A DNA stretch of 14,584 nt from CAZTPH01 sp031552655 (GTDB lineage: Bacteria; Pseudomonadota; Gammaproteobacteria; UBA9339), in the NCBI GenBank assembly GCA_031552655.1, contig JAVBML010000027.1:1-14584 (forward strand). Direction: 5' to 3'. Both the position numbers and the translations under genes were made by a program. Shown piece by piece: positions 6,527-14,466 of this stretch (within the stretch, counting starts at the first letter, position 1; every line of letters starts with the position of its first letter). The notes below the pieces were generated by a model. That model was not told the origin of the DNA and did no database searches. It saw only the letters and a list, made by a program, of their open reading frames with translations.

Positions 6527-7255
6527 CTAGGTATTTTTAAAGTACTGGGCCTTGGCTAAATCTTCCTGGGTATTTATTTCCAAGGTTTTTTCGTTAACTA
6601 GGCAGAGGCGAATGCGGTAGCCATTTTCCAGAGCTCGCAGTTGCTCCAGGGATTCTGTAAGTTCCAGAGGTGTTTGGGGTAGCTGGGTAAATTGCAGCAG
6701 AAAATCGCGGCGAAAGGCATAGATTCCCATGTGATGGTATACTGGCAAGGATGTTACATCATTGCGTCGATGGGGAATGGGAGCGCGGGAAAAGTAGAGT
6801 GCATTGCCCTTTAAATCAGTGACAACTTTTACAACTCCGGGATCATCATATTCCTCTGGTCCAGTAAGGTGATAGGCTAGGGTGGTCATTTCCGGAGTAT
6901 CCCCTTCGAGATAGGGAGCTACCAGCGTTTCTAACATGGAGGGCTTAATAAATGGTTCATCACCTTGTAAATTTATGATGATGTCGGCATCTCCATGTTT
7001 TTTTGCGACGGCCGCTACGCGATCGGAGCCAGTTTTTAGATTGGTATCCGTTAGTTCTACGGTACCTTGTAGCGATTCTATTATCGTAGCTATTTCTGAA
7101 CTATCCGTGGCTACGATCACTTGATTTATTAATTTGCAAGCCCGAGCATTCTCATACACCATTTGAATCATGGGTTTCCCCTGGATAGCTAGGAGCGGTT
7201 TCCTTGCTAATCTTGTGGAACCTAGACGACTGGGGATTATGCAGATTATTTTCAT
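6527..7255 (-). CDS. kdsB: CMP-KDO synthetase (KdsB)
   Basis: This enzyme transfers CMP from CTP to 3-deoxy-D-manno-octulosonate, activating KDO for the lipopolysaccharide inner core. From the chosen start (242 aa) the motifs are IIPSRLGSTRL...KPLL (7-22), ATDSSEIA (49-56), NLQGDEPFI with the metal-binding Asp (95-103), ALYFSRAPIP (152-161), HHMGIYAFRRDF (174-185) and ESLEQLRALENGYRI (201-215). The frame stays open 16 codons upstream, but homology begins at MKIICIIPSR, so the ATG at 7255 is used. It starts 13 nt after the tpiA stop, with no Shine-Dalgarno sequence. One oddity: the family's C-terminal DTPEDL is NTQEDL here (Asn228 for Asp). The rest looks intact. ESLEQLRALENG departs from the LEQLRVLWYG version found in E. 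coli. Confidence 0.95.
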   Translation of the reverse strand: MKIICIIPSRLGSTRLARKPLLAIQGKPMIQMVYENARACKLINQVIVATDSSEIATIIESLQGTVELTDTNLKTGSDRVAAVAKKHGDADIIINLQGDEPFIKPSMLETLVAPYLEGDTPEMTTLAYHLTGPEEYDDPGVVKVVTDLKGNALYFSRAPIPHRRNDVTSLPVYHHMGIYAFRRDFLLQFTQLPQTPLELTESLEQLRALENGYRIRLCLVNEKTLEINTQEDLAKAQYFKNT

Positions 7256-7268
7256 TGGAGTTCTGGCG

Positions 7269-8033
7269 CTAAAATATATGAGATATGATGCCCATAAATT
7301 CATCTACCTGGAGACTTGCGCCGCCCACCAGAGCGCCATCTATATTTGGCTTACTAAGTAGTTCTTTGCTATTACTAGCTTTAACACTGCCACCATAGAT
7401 TATTTTTACCATGGCAGCTACCTCGGGATTGAATTTTTGCACCAACAGATTGCGAATGGTAAGGTGTACCGCTTCCGCTTCCTCGGGAGTAGCAGTTTTG
7501 CCGGTGCCTATGGCCCATACAGGTTCGTAGGCAATAACTACTGAAGTTAATTGAGCCATGGTTAATTCACTGAGACCGCTCTGCAATTGCTTGGTGATAA
7601 TGGCAGTAACTTCTCCGGCCTCTCTTTCCGCCAGGGTTTCACCGATGCAAAATATGGGAATTAGATCATATTGCAGTGCAGCCTTGATTTTGCGATTTAC
7701 CATGGCATCAGTTTCTTGAAATAATTGTCTTCTTTCGGAGTGACCGATGATTACATATTTTGCTCCGGCATCTTTTACCATGGGAGCTGATATGGCACCG
7801 GTGAAAGCTCCAAATTCTTCCCAAAAGATATCCTGGGCAGCCAGGGCAATGGGAGCATTTTGTACTAATTCTGCCATGCGACTAATCGCAGTGTAGGGTG
7901 GAGCTATGATGATATCTACCTGAGCTGCCGCCTCCCTTATTTGGGAGTTGGTAACCAAAGCTTTGGCAAAAAACAATCCCTCGGAGATGGTTTTGTGCAT
8001 CTTCCAATTGCCTGCAATTATGGGTTTTCTCAT
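7269..8033 (-). CDS. tpiA: Triosephosphate isomerase
   Basis: A cytoplasmic glycolytic enzyme interconverting dihydroxyacetone phosphate and glyceraldehyde 3-phosphate as a TIM-barrel dimer. All active-site elements are present: Lys11 in AGNWKMH (7-13), His98 in IIGHSERR (95-102), Glu170 in AYEPVWAIGTGKT (168-180, including flexible loop 6), and the phosphate-binding YGGSVKASN (213-221) and GALVGGASL (233-241). I use the ATG at 8033 (254 aa, normal length). The open frame continues 36 codons upstream into the preceding gene, but that part has no homology and crosses a likely promoter. The Shine-Dalgarno sequence is weak. A separate promoter (8072-8100) probably lets it be made independently of the iron genes. 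kdsB follows after 13 nt. Confidence 0.97.
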   Translation of the reverse strand: MRKPIIAGNWKMHKTISEGLFFAKALVTNSQIREAAAQVDIIIAPPYTAISRMAELVQNAPIALAAQDIFWEEFGAFTGAISAPMVKDAGAKYVIIGHSERRQLFQETDAMVNRKIKAALQYDLIPIFCIGETLAEREAGEVTAIITKQLQSGLSELTMAQLTSVVIAYEPVWAIGTGKTATPEEAEAVHLTIRNLLVQKFNPEVAAMVKIIYGGSVKASNSKELLSKPNIDGALVGGASLQVDEFMGIISHIF

Positions 8034-8071
8034 GGTAAATTTTCTCAATAATGTTAACTGACTAGGTGGTA

Positions 8072-8100
8072 TTTTTAGCATGATTGCTGTGAAGTGACAA
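8072..8100 (-). promoter_or_regulatory. Internal promoter before tpiA
   Basis: Minus-strand TTGTCA (8095-8100) lies 17 bp from TAAAAA (8072-8077), which is preceded by TGC (extended -10). It lies in the 73-nt gap between the FNT channel and tpiA, giving a leader of about 32 nt. It would uncouple the tpiA-kdsB-fosX-lepA group from feoAB. Confidence 0.5.
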
Positions 8101-8106
8101 GGTAAA

Positions 8107-8991
8107 CTAGGAAAGGTTTTTGCCATTACTTTTTTTGACAAATGCTAGCCAATGGGGAATAGCAACGAATAGGGAAGCTCCCACTATGTTCCCAAGGGTT
8201 ACGGGAAGTAGGTTACCTAGTAATCCGCTCAGAGTTAATTTAGCTAACTGTTCCCCGGGAACATTAGCCAAGCTAACTAGCTGCGATTGCGTTGCCAGGA
8301 GCATAGCTTTAGGAATGAAAAACATGTTGGCAACGGAGTGCTCGTAGCCTAGAGCAACGAATGTTGCAATGGGAAAAAGGATGGCGAAAATTTTGCCGAT
8401 GATGTGTTTTGCCGCTGCGGAGATCCATATAGCTAAGCACACTAACCAATTGCAGAGGATTCCCCTGGTAAATGCTGCGCCGAAAGATAGATTTACTTTA
8501 GTAATGGCTAATTTCAGTGCGCTCGTTCCTAGTAACATGTTGTTTTGTTGCCAGCTCTGAGTATAAAAAACTAACGATGCCAATAGCAGAGCACCGATGA
8601 AGTTAGCCAGGTATAAAATTAGCCAATTTTTGCCTAGGGTTGCCGGGGTAATTTTTCTATCCAGAACTGATCCAGCCATGAGAATGTTGCCGGTGAATAG
8701 TTCACCGCCGCTAATTACCACTAATACTAAACCGAGGCTAAACGTTGTCCCTGCCAGGAGGCGAGCTATGCCGAAGCCTAAAAATGAAGCCGCATCGTGG
8801 GCTGCTAGAGTTGATATTTCACAGCCAAAACCGATGTAGGCCCCCGCCAATATTCCTAAAATTAGAGTCACCATGGGAGAGTAATTGGTTTTATTAACCA
8901 TGAGATTTCCCAGAACGAAATTTGCTGTTTGCATGGGGGTTCTGCAGCTACCACTATCGATGGTTCTATTTAGTGAATTACCGATCAACAT
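8107..8991 (-). CDS. Formate/nitrite transporter (FNT) family channel
   Basis: An inner-membrane pentameric channel family moving formate, nitrite, hydrosulfide or similar small anions. The 294-aa protein has about six membrane segments. Family landmarks are GGELFTGN (95-102), with Thr100 matching the FocA pore Thr, RGILCNWLVCLAIW (176-189), GYEHSVANMFFIP with central pore His218 (215-227), and NLLPVTLGNIVGA near the C-terminus, close to FocA. The substrate cannot be fixed from sequence, so no symbol is given; no pyruvate formate-lyase or nitrite reductase gene is nearby. The start is well defined by GGAGG at 8996-9000. The gene begins 27 nt after feoB and so is probably co-transcribed with feoAB, hinting at use under low oxygen. 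Confidence 0.9.
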   Translation of the reverse strand: MLIGNSLNRTIDSGSCRTPMQTANFVLGNLMVNKTNYSPMVTLILGILAGAYIGFGCEISTLAAHDAASFLGFGIARLLAGTTFSLGLVLVVISGGELFTGNILMAGSVLDRKITPATLGKNWLILYLANFIGALLLASLVFYTQSWQQNNMLLGTSALKLAITKVNLSFGAAFTRGILCNWLVCLAIWISAAAKHIIGKIFAILFPIATFVALGYEHSVANMFFIPKAMLLATQSQLVSLANVPGEQLAKLTLSGLLGNLLPVTLGNIVGASLFVAIPHWLAFVKKSNGKNLS

Positions 8992-8995
8992 TTTT

Positions 8996-9000
8996 CCTCC
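8996..9000 (-). promoter_or_regulatory. Ribosome-binding site of the FNT gene
   Basis: Minus-strand GGAGG is followed by AAAA and the ATG at 8991. This strong site fixes the start and contrasts with the weak or absent sites of tpiA, kdsB, fosX and lepA downstream. Confidence 0.8.
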
Positions 9001-9018
9001 TAAATTTTAAGTTCATAG

Positions 9019-10950
9019 CTACATGAAGAAAATAGCAATTCTTGCCACTAGACCAGCGATGATGATGGCTAGCCCTATTTTCAATGCAGTTATAATTAAT
9101 GTTTTTTTCCAACCAAATTCTCGGTGAAGAGCGGCGATGGTGGCTACGCAGGGGATATACAGCATGCTTACTATTGCCAAGGTGAGTATTTGAACGGGAG
9201 ATAGAATGGTGGCAAAATTCGTGGTTCCCAGGAGGGTTGCCAGCATTACCAGAATTAGCTCCTTTCTTAGGATGCCGACTAGTAATAAAATACCAGTAAT
9301 GGCGGGCAATTTTAGCCAGGAGACAGTAATGGGAGCTAGGATATTGTTGATGGGATGAAAAAAATTACTGCTTAGAATTCCATTAATAATAATGCCAGCA
9401 AGGATGACCATGGGGGCGGCAATATAAATAAAATCCTTCAGTCTAAGCCAAGTTTGGGTTGCTATGGTTTTGAAATTAGGCAGTCGATAGTCCGGCATTT
9501 TCATGATAAGCTCCGTGGGTTCTCCGGGAACTACCAGGGAGGCGACTTTGCCTACGATGAAGATAATGAGAAGAAGAAAACCATAGAGCCCCAGGGCCAT
9601 ACCCGTTCCCAGATATTTACCCACTAGGCCTGCTAAAACGATGGTTGTTGCACCGCAGGGTATGAATACTGCCAGGAGGCCGGTAATTAATCTTTCTCGC
9701 TCCGTTTCCATGATTCTACATCCCAGGCAGGCAGGTACATTGCAGCCGAAGCCTAAAACCAGCGGCATGCATGCTTTACCATGGATTCCCATCCTATGCA
9801 TAAAATGGTCCATGAGGTAGGCAATTCTGGCTAGGTAACCGCAATCCTCGAGGATAAAAAGTAGTAGATAAAAGGGTAAAATTGTAGGCAGGGCTATCTC
9901 GATGAGCGCTAGAAAACTCTCTAGGCCACTCCATGCTAACTCGGCACCAAAGGAGGTGCCCAAATATTTTTGGTAGACATCTTTGCAAACTAGGGTTAAT
10001 TGGTTAAGTGCGTCGGCAAGATAACCTCCGCCATGGAACACAGTGACAAAAACTAGTCCCAATATTAGCAACATAATGGGGTAGCCAAAAATTTTATGGG
10101 CCGTTATGTTTTCAAAAAAGTCGATGGCCGTAAACCTGTTTTTGGAATCGAAACTACAGGTTTTTTTCACGATTCTAGAAGCTAGGCTAGATCTTTCATC
10201 GGCTATGAGAATGGCGGTGTCGTGAGCATGAATATTTTCCAGTTCCTGGGCAAGGTTTTTTGCGTAGGCAATGGCTTTGGGAAACCGTTGTTCCACGAAG
10301 AGAGCTATCTCCTCGTCTTTTTCCAATAATTTGATTGCGATAAATCTAGAGGGAAAGGGTAAATTTTGTGTTGCTAAAAATTCGCTAAGCTTTGTAATGC
10401 GCTCCTCAACCTCTTTGCCATATTTTAGTGAAAATTTTAACCCGCGAGGACAAAGAGCTAAATTTATTACCTGATCTAGCATTTCGGTAATACCTTTGCC
10501 GGTAACAGCCGTAATTGCTATAACGGGAATGCTAAGAATATTTGCGAGCCTATGGTGATTGATGGCGATGCCTTTTTTTCTAGCTAAGTCCATCATATTA
10601 AGAGCAATTACCATTGGTTTTTCCAGTTCCAATAGTTGCAGCGAAAGAATTAAATTGGTTTCCAAGTTAGCGGCATCAACGATGCTAATGATAACGTCGG
10701 ATTTTCCTCCTAGAATATAGTTTCTGGTAATGCGTTCTTCGAGGGAAAAATTTGAGAGAGAATAGACTCCGGGGAGATCCAGGATATCCATGGTGTAACC
10801 CTTATAGTGCAGAGTTCCTTCGGCTTTTTCAACGGTTTTGCCGGGCCAGTTACCGATGTGTTGGTGTAAACCCGTTAGGTGATTAAATATTACCGATTTT
10901 CCCACATTGGCATAGCCGGCCAATGCTATGTTGATGTTGGGGATGCTCAT
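9019..10950 (-). CDS. feoB: Ferrous iron transporter FeoB
   Basis: An inner-membrane Fe2+ importer with an N-terminal cytosolic G-domain. Motifs: G1 GYANVGKS (12-19), G2 region GNWPGKTVEKAEG (33-45), G3 DLPG (58-61) and G4 NMMD (118-121). A helical linker follows, then the membrane part begins near residue 285 with several hydrophobic segments. The Gate region has GFGCNVPACLGCRIMETERERL and then FIPCGATT, matching FeoB's conserved cysteine-containing gates. At 643 aa it is shorter than E. coli FeoB (773) but within the family range, with no frameshift seen. It overlaps feoA by 4 nt (ATGA), with AGGA just upstream, so translation is coupled. No feoC lies nearby. Confidence 0.97.
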   Translation of the reverse strand: MSIPNINIALAGYANVGKSVIFNHLTGLHQHIGNWPGKTVEKAEGTLHYKGYTMDILDLPGVYSLSNFSLEERITRNYILGGKSDVIISIVDAANLETNLILSLQLLELEKPMVIALNMMDLARKKGIAINHHRLANILSIPVIAITAVTGKGITEMLDQVINLALCPRGLKFSLKYGKEVEERITKLSEFLATQNLPFPSRFIAIKLLEKDEEIALFVEQRFPKAIAYAKNLAQELENIHAHDTAILIADERSSLASRIVKKTCSFDSKNRFTAIDFFENITAHKIFGYPIMLLILGLVFVTVFHGGGYLADALNQLTLVCKDVYQKYLGTSFGAELAWSGLESFLALIEIALPTILPFYLLLFILEDCGYLARIAYLMDHFMHRMGIHGKACMPLVLGFGCNVPACLGCRIMETERERLITGLLAVFIPCGATTIVLAGLVGKYLGTGMALGLYGFLLLIIFIVGKVASLVVPGEPTELIMKMPDYRLPNFKTIATQTWLRLKDFIYIAAPMVILAGIIINGILSSNFFHPINNILAPITVSWLKLPAITGILLLVGILRKELILVMLATLLGTTNFATILSPVQILTLAIVSMLYIPCVATIAALHREFGWKKTLIITALKIGLAIIIAGLVARIAIFFM

Positions 10951-11186
10951 GTCTTCCTGGCTAAAATTTTTGTTGCTATGCCTCTACCCAGGACCATGTT
11001 AGTTCCTCGAACTTTGATTTCCATGGGGCCAAGGATAGTTTTACGTATCATTCTAACGGTGGTGCCCGGAGTAAGGCCCATGTCAGCCAGCCTTTTCGCT
11101 GCTTGAAAATTAGCGGTGGTACTTATAATGGTAGCCTCTTGGCCCTGAGGAAGTTTTGCCAGGATAATTATCTCGTGATGTTGCAT
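10947..11186 (-). CDS. feoA: Ferrous iron transport protein FeoA
   Basis: A 79-aa SH3-like cytosolic partner of FeoB, thought to bind FeoB and support Fe2+ uptake. The family pattern is clear: an A-x-x-I strand, AAKRLADMGLTPGTTVRMI in the centre, then GPMEIKVRGTNMVLGRGIA, ending in a short basic tail. It is the first gene of the minus-strand block and overlaps feoB by ATGA. The shared 85-nt gap to glnS (from the chosen glnS start) holds only a weak minus-strand promoter candidate, TAAAAT at 11220-11225 with TGGTCT 17 bp upstream. I could not identify a convincing Fur box there, so iron control is expected from the family but not shown. Confidence 0.94.
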   Translation of the reverse strand: MQHHEIIILAKLPQGQEATIISTTANFQAAKRLADMGLTPGTTVRMIRKTILGPMEIKVRGTNMVLGRGIATKILARKT

Positions 11187-11234
11187 ATTTCACTGTAAAT
11201 AATTCTTTAATTTGACCACATTTTACACATAAAT

Positions 11235-11263
11235 TTGACAGTAGACCATGGATTTTTTAATCT
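11235..11263 (+). promoter_or_regulatory. glnS promoter, near-leaderless
   Basis: A perfect -35 TTGACA (11235-11240) is followed by TAATCT (11258-11263, spacing 17) or the better TTTAAT (11256-11261, spacing 15). Either places the transcription start at about 11268-11270, which is 2-4 nt before the ATG at 11272 and downstream of the ATG at 11248. Confidence 0.5.
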
Positions 11264-11271
11264 CCATTATT

Positions 11272-12954
11272 ATGTCAGATTTAGAAAATAGGGTTGGCGG
11301 CAAAAATTTTATCTATGGTATCGTAGATGAAGATCTACGGTGTGGGAAAAATGGTGGGAAAGTGGTAACCCGTTTTCCGCCAGAGCCCAATGGCTATCTA
11401 CACATTGGTCATGCTAAGTCCATCTGTTTGAACTTTGGCATTGCCGAAGATTATAGCGGCAGTTGTAATTTAAGATTTGATGATACCAATCCCACCACGG
11501 AGGAGCAGAAATATATTGATGCCATTGAGGAGGCTGTGAAATGGCTGGGTTTCGATTGGCAGGGACGATTATTCTATGCTTCGGACTATTTCGCTAGGTT
11601 TTTTGAATTTGCTCTTTTTTTAATTAAGGCAGGGAAAGCCTACGTCTGCGATCTAACGGCGGATCAAATTCGCACTCATCGTGGAACTTTAACAGAACCT
11701 GGTAAAGACAGCCCCCATCGAAATAGGACCGTTGAGGAAAATTTGGATCTGTTTTTACGCATGCGCGCTGGGGAATTCCCCGATGGTGCCAAGGTACTGC
11801 GAGCTAAAATAGATATGGGCGCCGCCAATCTTAATATGAGGGATCCCGTTATCTATAGAATTCGCCATGCAATGCACCCCAAGACGGGCAACCAATGGGC
11901 CATTTATCCCATGTATGATTATGCCCATTGCGTATCCGATGCTCTGGAAAATATTACCCATTCCCTTTGCACCTTAGAATTTGAAGATCATCGACCGCTC
12001 TATGATTGGTTTTTGAATCAATTGCCAATGCTACCTCATCCCCAGCAGATTGAATTTGCACGGCTAAATCTTACCTACACCGTTATGAGTAAGCGAAAAT
12101 TATTGGAGTTGGTTGAAAGTAAACTAGTGAATGGTTGGGATGATCCGCGTTTGCCAACATTGGTGGGAGTTCGCCGAAGAGGTTTTACCCCTGAAGCTCT
12201 GCGAATTTTTTGCCAAAGAATTGGTATCACTAAACAGGAGAGTCTTATCGACATGGGGTATCTCGAAGAGTGCCTCCGGGAAGATCTAAATTTTCGAGCT
12301 CCACGGGTGATGGCAGTGTTAAAACCGCTGAAGGTAATTATAACTAATTTTGATGGTGATGCTATTGATTATCTGCCTGCTCCCAATCATCCTCAGAATG
12401 TTGCCATGGGATCTCGGGAGATTGCGTTTACGCGGGAAATATATGTGGAACGTGATGATTTTATGGAGCAACCATCTCCGGGTTTTTTTAGATTGAAACC
12501 GGGGGGCGAAGTGAGGTTACGCTACGGCTATATTGTTAAATGTAATGATGTGGTCAAGGATGCCCAGGGGAATGTCATTGAATTACATTGTACCTATGAT
12601 CCTCGAACTCGCGGAGGGAATTCCGTAGATGGTCGTAAAATTAAGGGAACCATTCACTGGGTATCGGCGCAAACAGTGGCTAGGGCCGAAGTAAGGTTAT
12701 ATGATAGATTATTTGAGGTGCCCAACCCAATGCAGCAGCGCAGCAAAGATTTTAAGGAATTTTTTAATCCCACATCCCTGGTGGTTTTAAGAGATTGCTT
12801 CGTTGAAGCTTCATTGAAACAAGCGAAGGCCGAAGATAAATTTCAATTTGAACGTTTGGGTTATTTTTGCGTTGATTACGATAGCAGAGAAAATGGTTTA
12901 ATATTTAATCGTACAGTTACTCTTAAAGATAGCTGGATAAAAGTTCGTTGCTAG
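11272..12954 (+). CDS. glnS: Glutaminyl-tRNA synthetase
   Basis: A class I aminoacyl-tRNA synthetase that charges tRNA-Gln directly with glutamine and ATP. The catalytic domain shows RFPPEPNGYLHIGHAKSICL (HIGH motif), then LRFDDTNP, CTLEFEDHRPLYDW, and VMSKRK in place of KMSKS. The C-terminal anticodon-binding beta-barrels contain GTIHWVSA, LYDRLF and FNRTVTLKD. The whole protein aligns end to end with E. coli GlnRS. I choose the ATG at 11272 (560 aa, starting MSDLENRVGGKNF), which matches the family N-terminus. The ATG at 11248 adds eight unsupported residues and lies upstream of the likely transcription start. There is no ribosome-binding site before 11272. Presence of GlnRS agrees with a beta/gammaproteobacterial origin. 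Confidence 0.97.
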   Translation: MSDLENRVGGKNFIYGIVDEDLRCGKNGGKVVTRFPPEPNGYLHIGHAKSICLNFGIAEDYSGSCNLRFDDTNPTTEEQKYIDAIEEAVKWLGFDWQGRLFYASDYFARFFEFALFLIKAGKAYVCDLTADQIRTHRGTLTEPGKDSPHRNRTVEENLDLFLRMRAGEFPDGAKVLRAKIDMGAANLNMRDPVIYRIRHAMHPKTGNQWAIYPMYDYAHCVSDALENITHSLCTLEFEDHRPLYDWFLNQLPMLPHPQQIEFARLNLTYTVMSKRKLLELVESKLVNGWDDPRLPTLVGVRRRGFTPEALRIFCQRIGITKQESLIDMGYLEECLREDLNFRAPRVMAVLKPLKVIITNFDGDAIDYLPAPNHPQNVAMGSREIAFTREIYVERDDFMEQPSPGFFRLKPGGEVRLRYGYIVKCNDVVKDAQGNVIELHCTYDPRTRGGNSVDGRKIKGTIHWVSAQTVARAEVRLYDRLFEVPNPMQQRSKDFKEFFNPTSLVVLRDCFVEASLKQAKAEDKFQFERLGYFCVDYDSRENGLIFNRTVTLKDSWIKVRC

Positions 12955-13068
12955 TATTTATTGAGAGAGTGACATTTCTTATGTAGAAATAGCTTGCTAA
13001 TTTTATTTTAAGAAGATCTTTGTAGAATTACTTAATATAGTGAAATAATGACGCTTTTGGAGTTTTTT

Positions 13069-14466
13069 ATGAAAATTAGATTATTTACCATTGTAGCCAT
13101 GATGTTGCTGGCTATGAATATGGTCCATGCCGATGAAGAATTAGGTTGCGCCAGTGGAAGAATGTCACATTTTTATGAAACTTACCATAGATTAACCTCC
13201 AAAAAGATGACGGATGATTCTTTGCAAGCGCGAGACGCTTTATTGGCAAAATTGTTTGCTGAACTTGATAAAAAATCAAATGATTGGAAACAAATAGATG
13301 ATGATCTGAGGGATTTTTTGTTGCAAGTAATGCAGGATAGTATGAGTAATATTAAAGCTAATTTGCCTGCTTCGATCTATGAACAAAATTTCGCTAAGGA
13401 TCTTCCATTGAGCGTTCAGTTGGAACAATTGGAACAACAGCGCGGTGATCATGGCAATATCCATATCCTAGTAGATTCTCTGCAAAAGATATTGGATAGC
13501 ATAAAAAATGTCCAAAAATCTATGAGACTTGAGATGGATAGTGAACATGGATTTGATGCCTATGGCATTGACATAAATGGTAAAAACTACGGTGATCTAA
13601 TTAGGGATAATATAGTTAAATTAACAAAAATGATTTGTGATTTAGAGGTGATTGTAAAAGAAAAAAGTAATACGATGTCTGCAGATTGGTGGGGTTCACT
13701 GAAATTAAAAAATTTCCGCAATGTTGAATTAACTAAATTATTGGCAACGGCAGTGACAATAATGGGGGCAACTTACTATTGTTATTATAATTACCATGTT
13801 GCTGACGTGTATCATCCTATACAAAAAGATTCGGATTTTGTTGCGCAGCATTTTCAAGATCCTTTTCTTGGTACTGGTGAGAATATTGATGATAAGGGTT
13901 CAGACGAGTTGTTGAAAATAGTTGCAGAGTATAAAGGAAACATTGATGAGGGATCTTGTGGTGCCGATGAGATAAAATCGGAGGAGAAAATTGATGAAAT
14001 TTCTAAAAATTTTAATTTTTTTATAAAGGACTTAACTATGCTAAAGGAGTTTATGGATATAACATTTAAACAGGTAAAAAATACGTATCCGCTATCCTCG
14101 CATTTTCATGGCATAAGTTTTTTTGCTATGGCAAGCTCTCTATCCCCAGTGATATCAAGCATGGAAGGTAGGTCCCAGGCGTTGCAACAAAGCACATTTA
14201 CTGATGATAAAACGTTGGCAAGGGCTAAAATGGTATCTATGTTGCGTGCTCTGCATAATTATCTAATGGCCATGGATTCGCACCTTGCTAGCTTTGAATC
14301 TTCTACGCAAAATCAGCTTGGATTATGTAATTCGATTAAAATGATTAGTACTTTAGTGGTTTCCATGATAATAAAAATCAATGATGTGATGCCCCAATCA
14401 CCAGGTGTATATGTTGATTATAAGATGCTAGAGACGGTATGGCACAGGAGTGCCGCTAACTCGTGA
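13069..14466 (+). CDS. Unknown secreted helix-rich protein, 465 aa
   Basis: I do not recognise this protein. The chosen start, ATG 13069, has GGAG 6 nt upstream and opens a classic signal peptide: basic MKIR, a hydrophobic core, and likely cleavage after Ala21 (MVHA/DEE). The in-frame ATG at 13048 adds seven residues and lies only 6 nt after a possible -10 (TATAGT, 13036-13041). The mature part is mostly amphipathic helix, rich in Leu, Lys, Asp and Gln, with coiled-coil potential near 110-200. A hydrophobic stretch at about 224-236 may cross or enter a membrane. There are five cysteines (27, 190, 238, 297, 420). Composition is more AT-rich than in glnS. The last six codons and the stop lie within the right repeat, so the natural 3' end may have been replaced. 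A secreted effector or surface protein is possible but unproven. Confidence 0.72.
   Translation: MKIRLFTIVAMMLLAMNMVHADEELGCASGRMSHFYETYHRLTSKKMTDDSLQARDALLAKLFAELDKKSNDWKQIDDDLRDFLLQVMQDSMSNIKANLPASIYEQNFAKDLPLSVQLEQLEQQRGDHGNIHILVDSLQKILDSIKNVQKSMRLEMDSEHGFDAYGIDINGKNYGDLIRDNIVKLTKMICDLEVIVKEKSNTMSADWWGSLKLKNFRNVELTKLLATAVTIMGATYYCYYNYHVADVYHPIQKDSDFVAQHFQDPFLGTGENIDDKGSDELLKIVAEYKGNIDEGSCGADEIKSEEKIDEISKNFNFFIKDLTMLKEFMDITFKQVKNTYPLSSHFHGISFFAMASSLSPVISSMEGRSQALQQSTFTDDKTLARAKMVSMLRALHNYLMAMDSHLASFESSTQNQLGLCNSIKMISTLVVSMIIKINDVMPQSPGVYVDYKMLETVWHRSAANS

Noticed and set aside
7256..7303. 16-codon N-terminal extension of KdsB
   Set aside because: The extension overlaps the tpiA stop region and lacks homology; KdsB proteins start at the IIPSR strand, so the ATG at 7255 is used.
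8034..8141. 36-codon N-terminal extension of triosephosphate isomerase
   Set aside because: It overlaps the end of the FNT gene and crosses the likely tpiA promoter; the enzyme normally begins a few residues before AGNWKMH.
11248..11271. Upstream ATG for glnS
   Set aside because: It adds eight residues not found in the family and probably lies before the transcription start implied by TTGACA at 11235-11240.
11187..11271. Fur box between feoA and glnS
   Set aside because: The AT-rich sequence has no stretch with a convincing GATAATGATAATCATTATC-like palindrome; calling one would rest on expectation alone.
12974..12990. Terminator after glnS (ATTTCT/AGAAAT hairpin)
   Set aside because: The stem is only 6 bp with two G-C pairs, and the T-rich run begins several bases after it, too weak to call.
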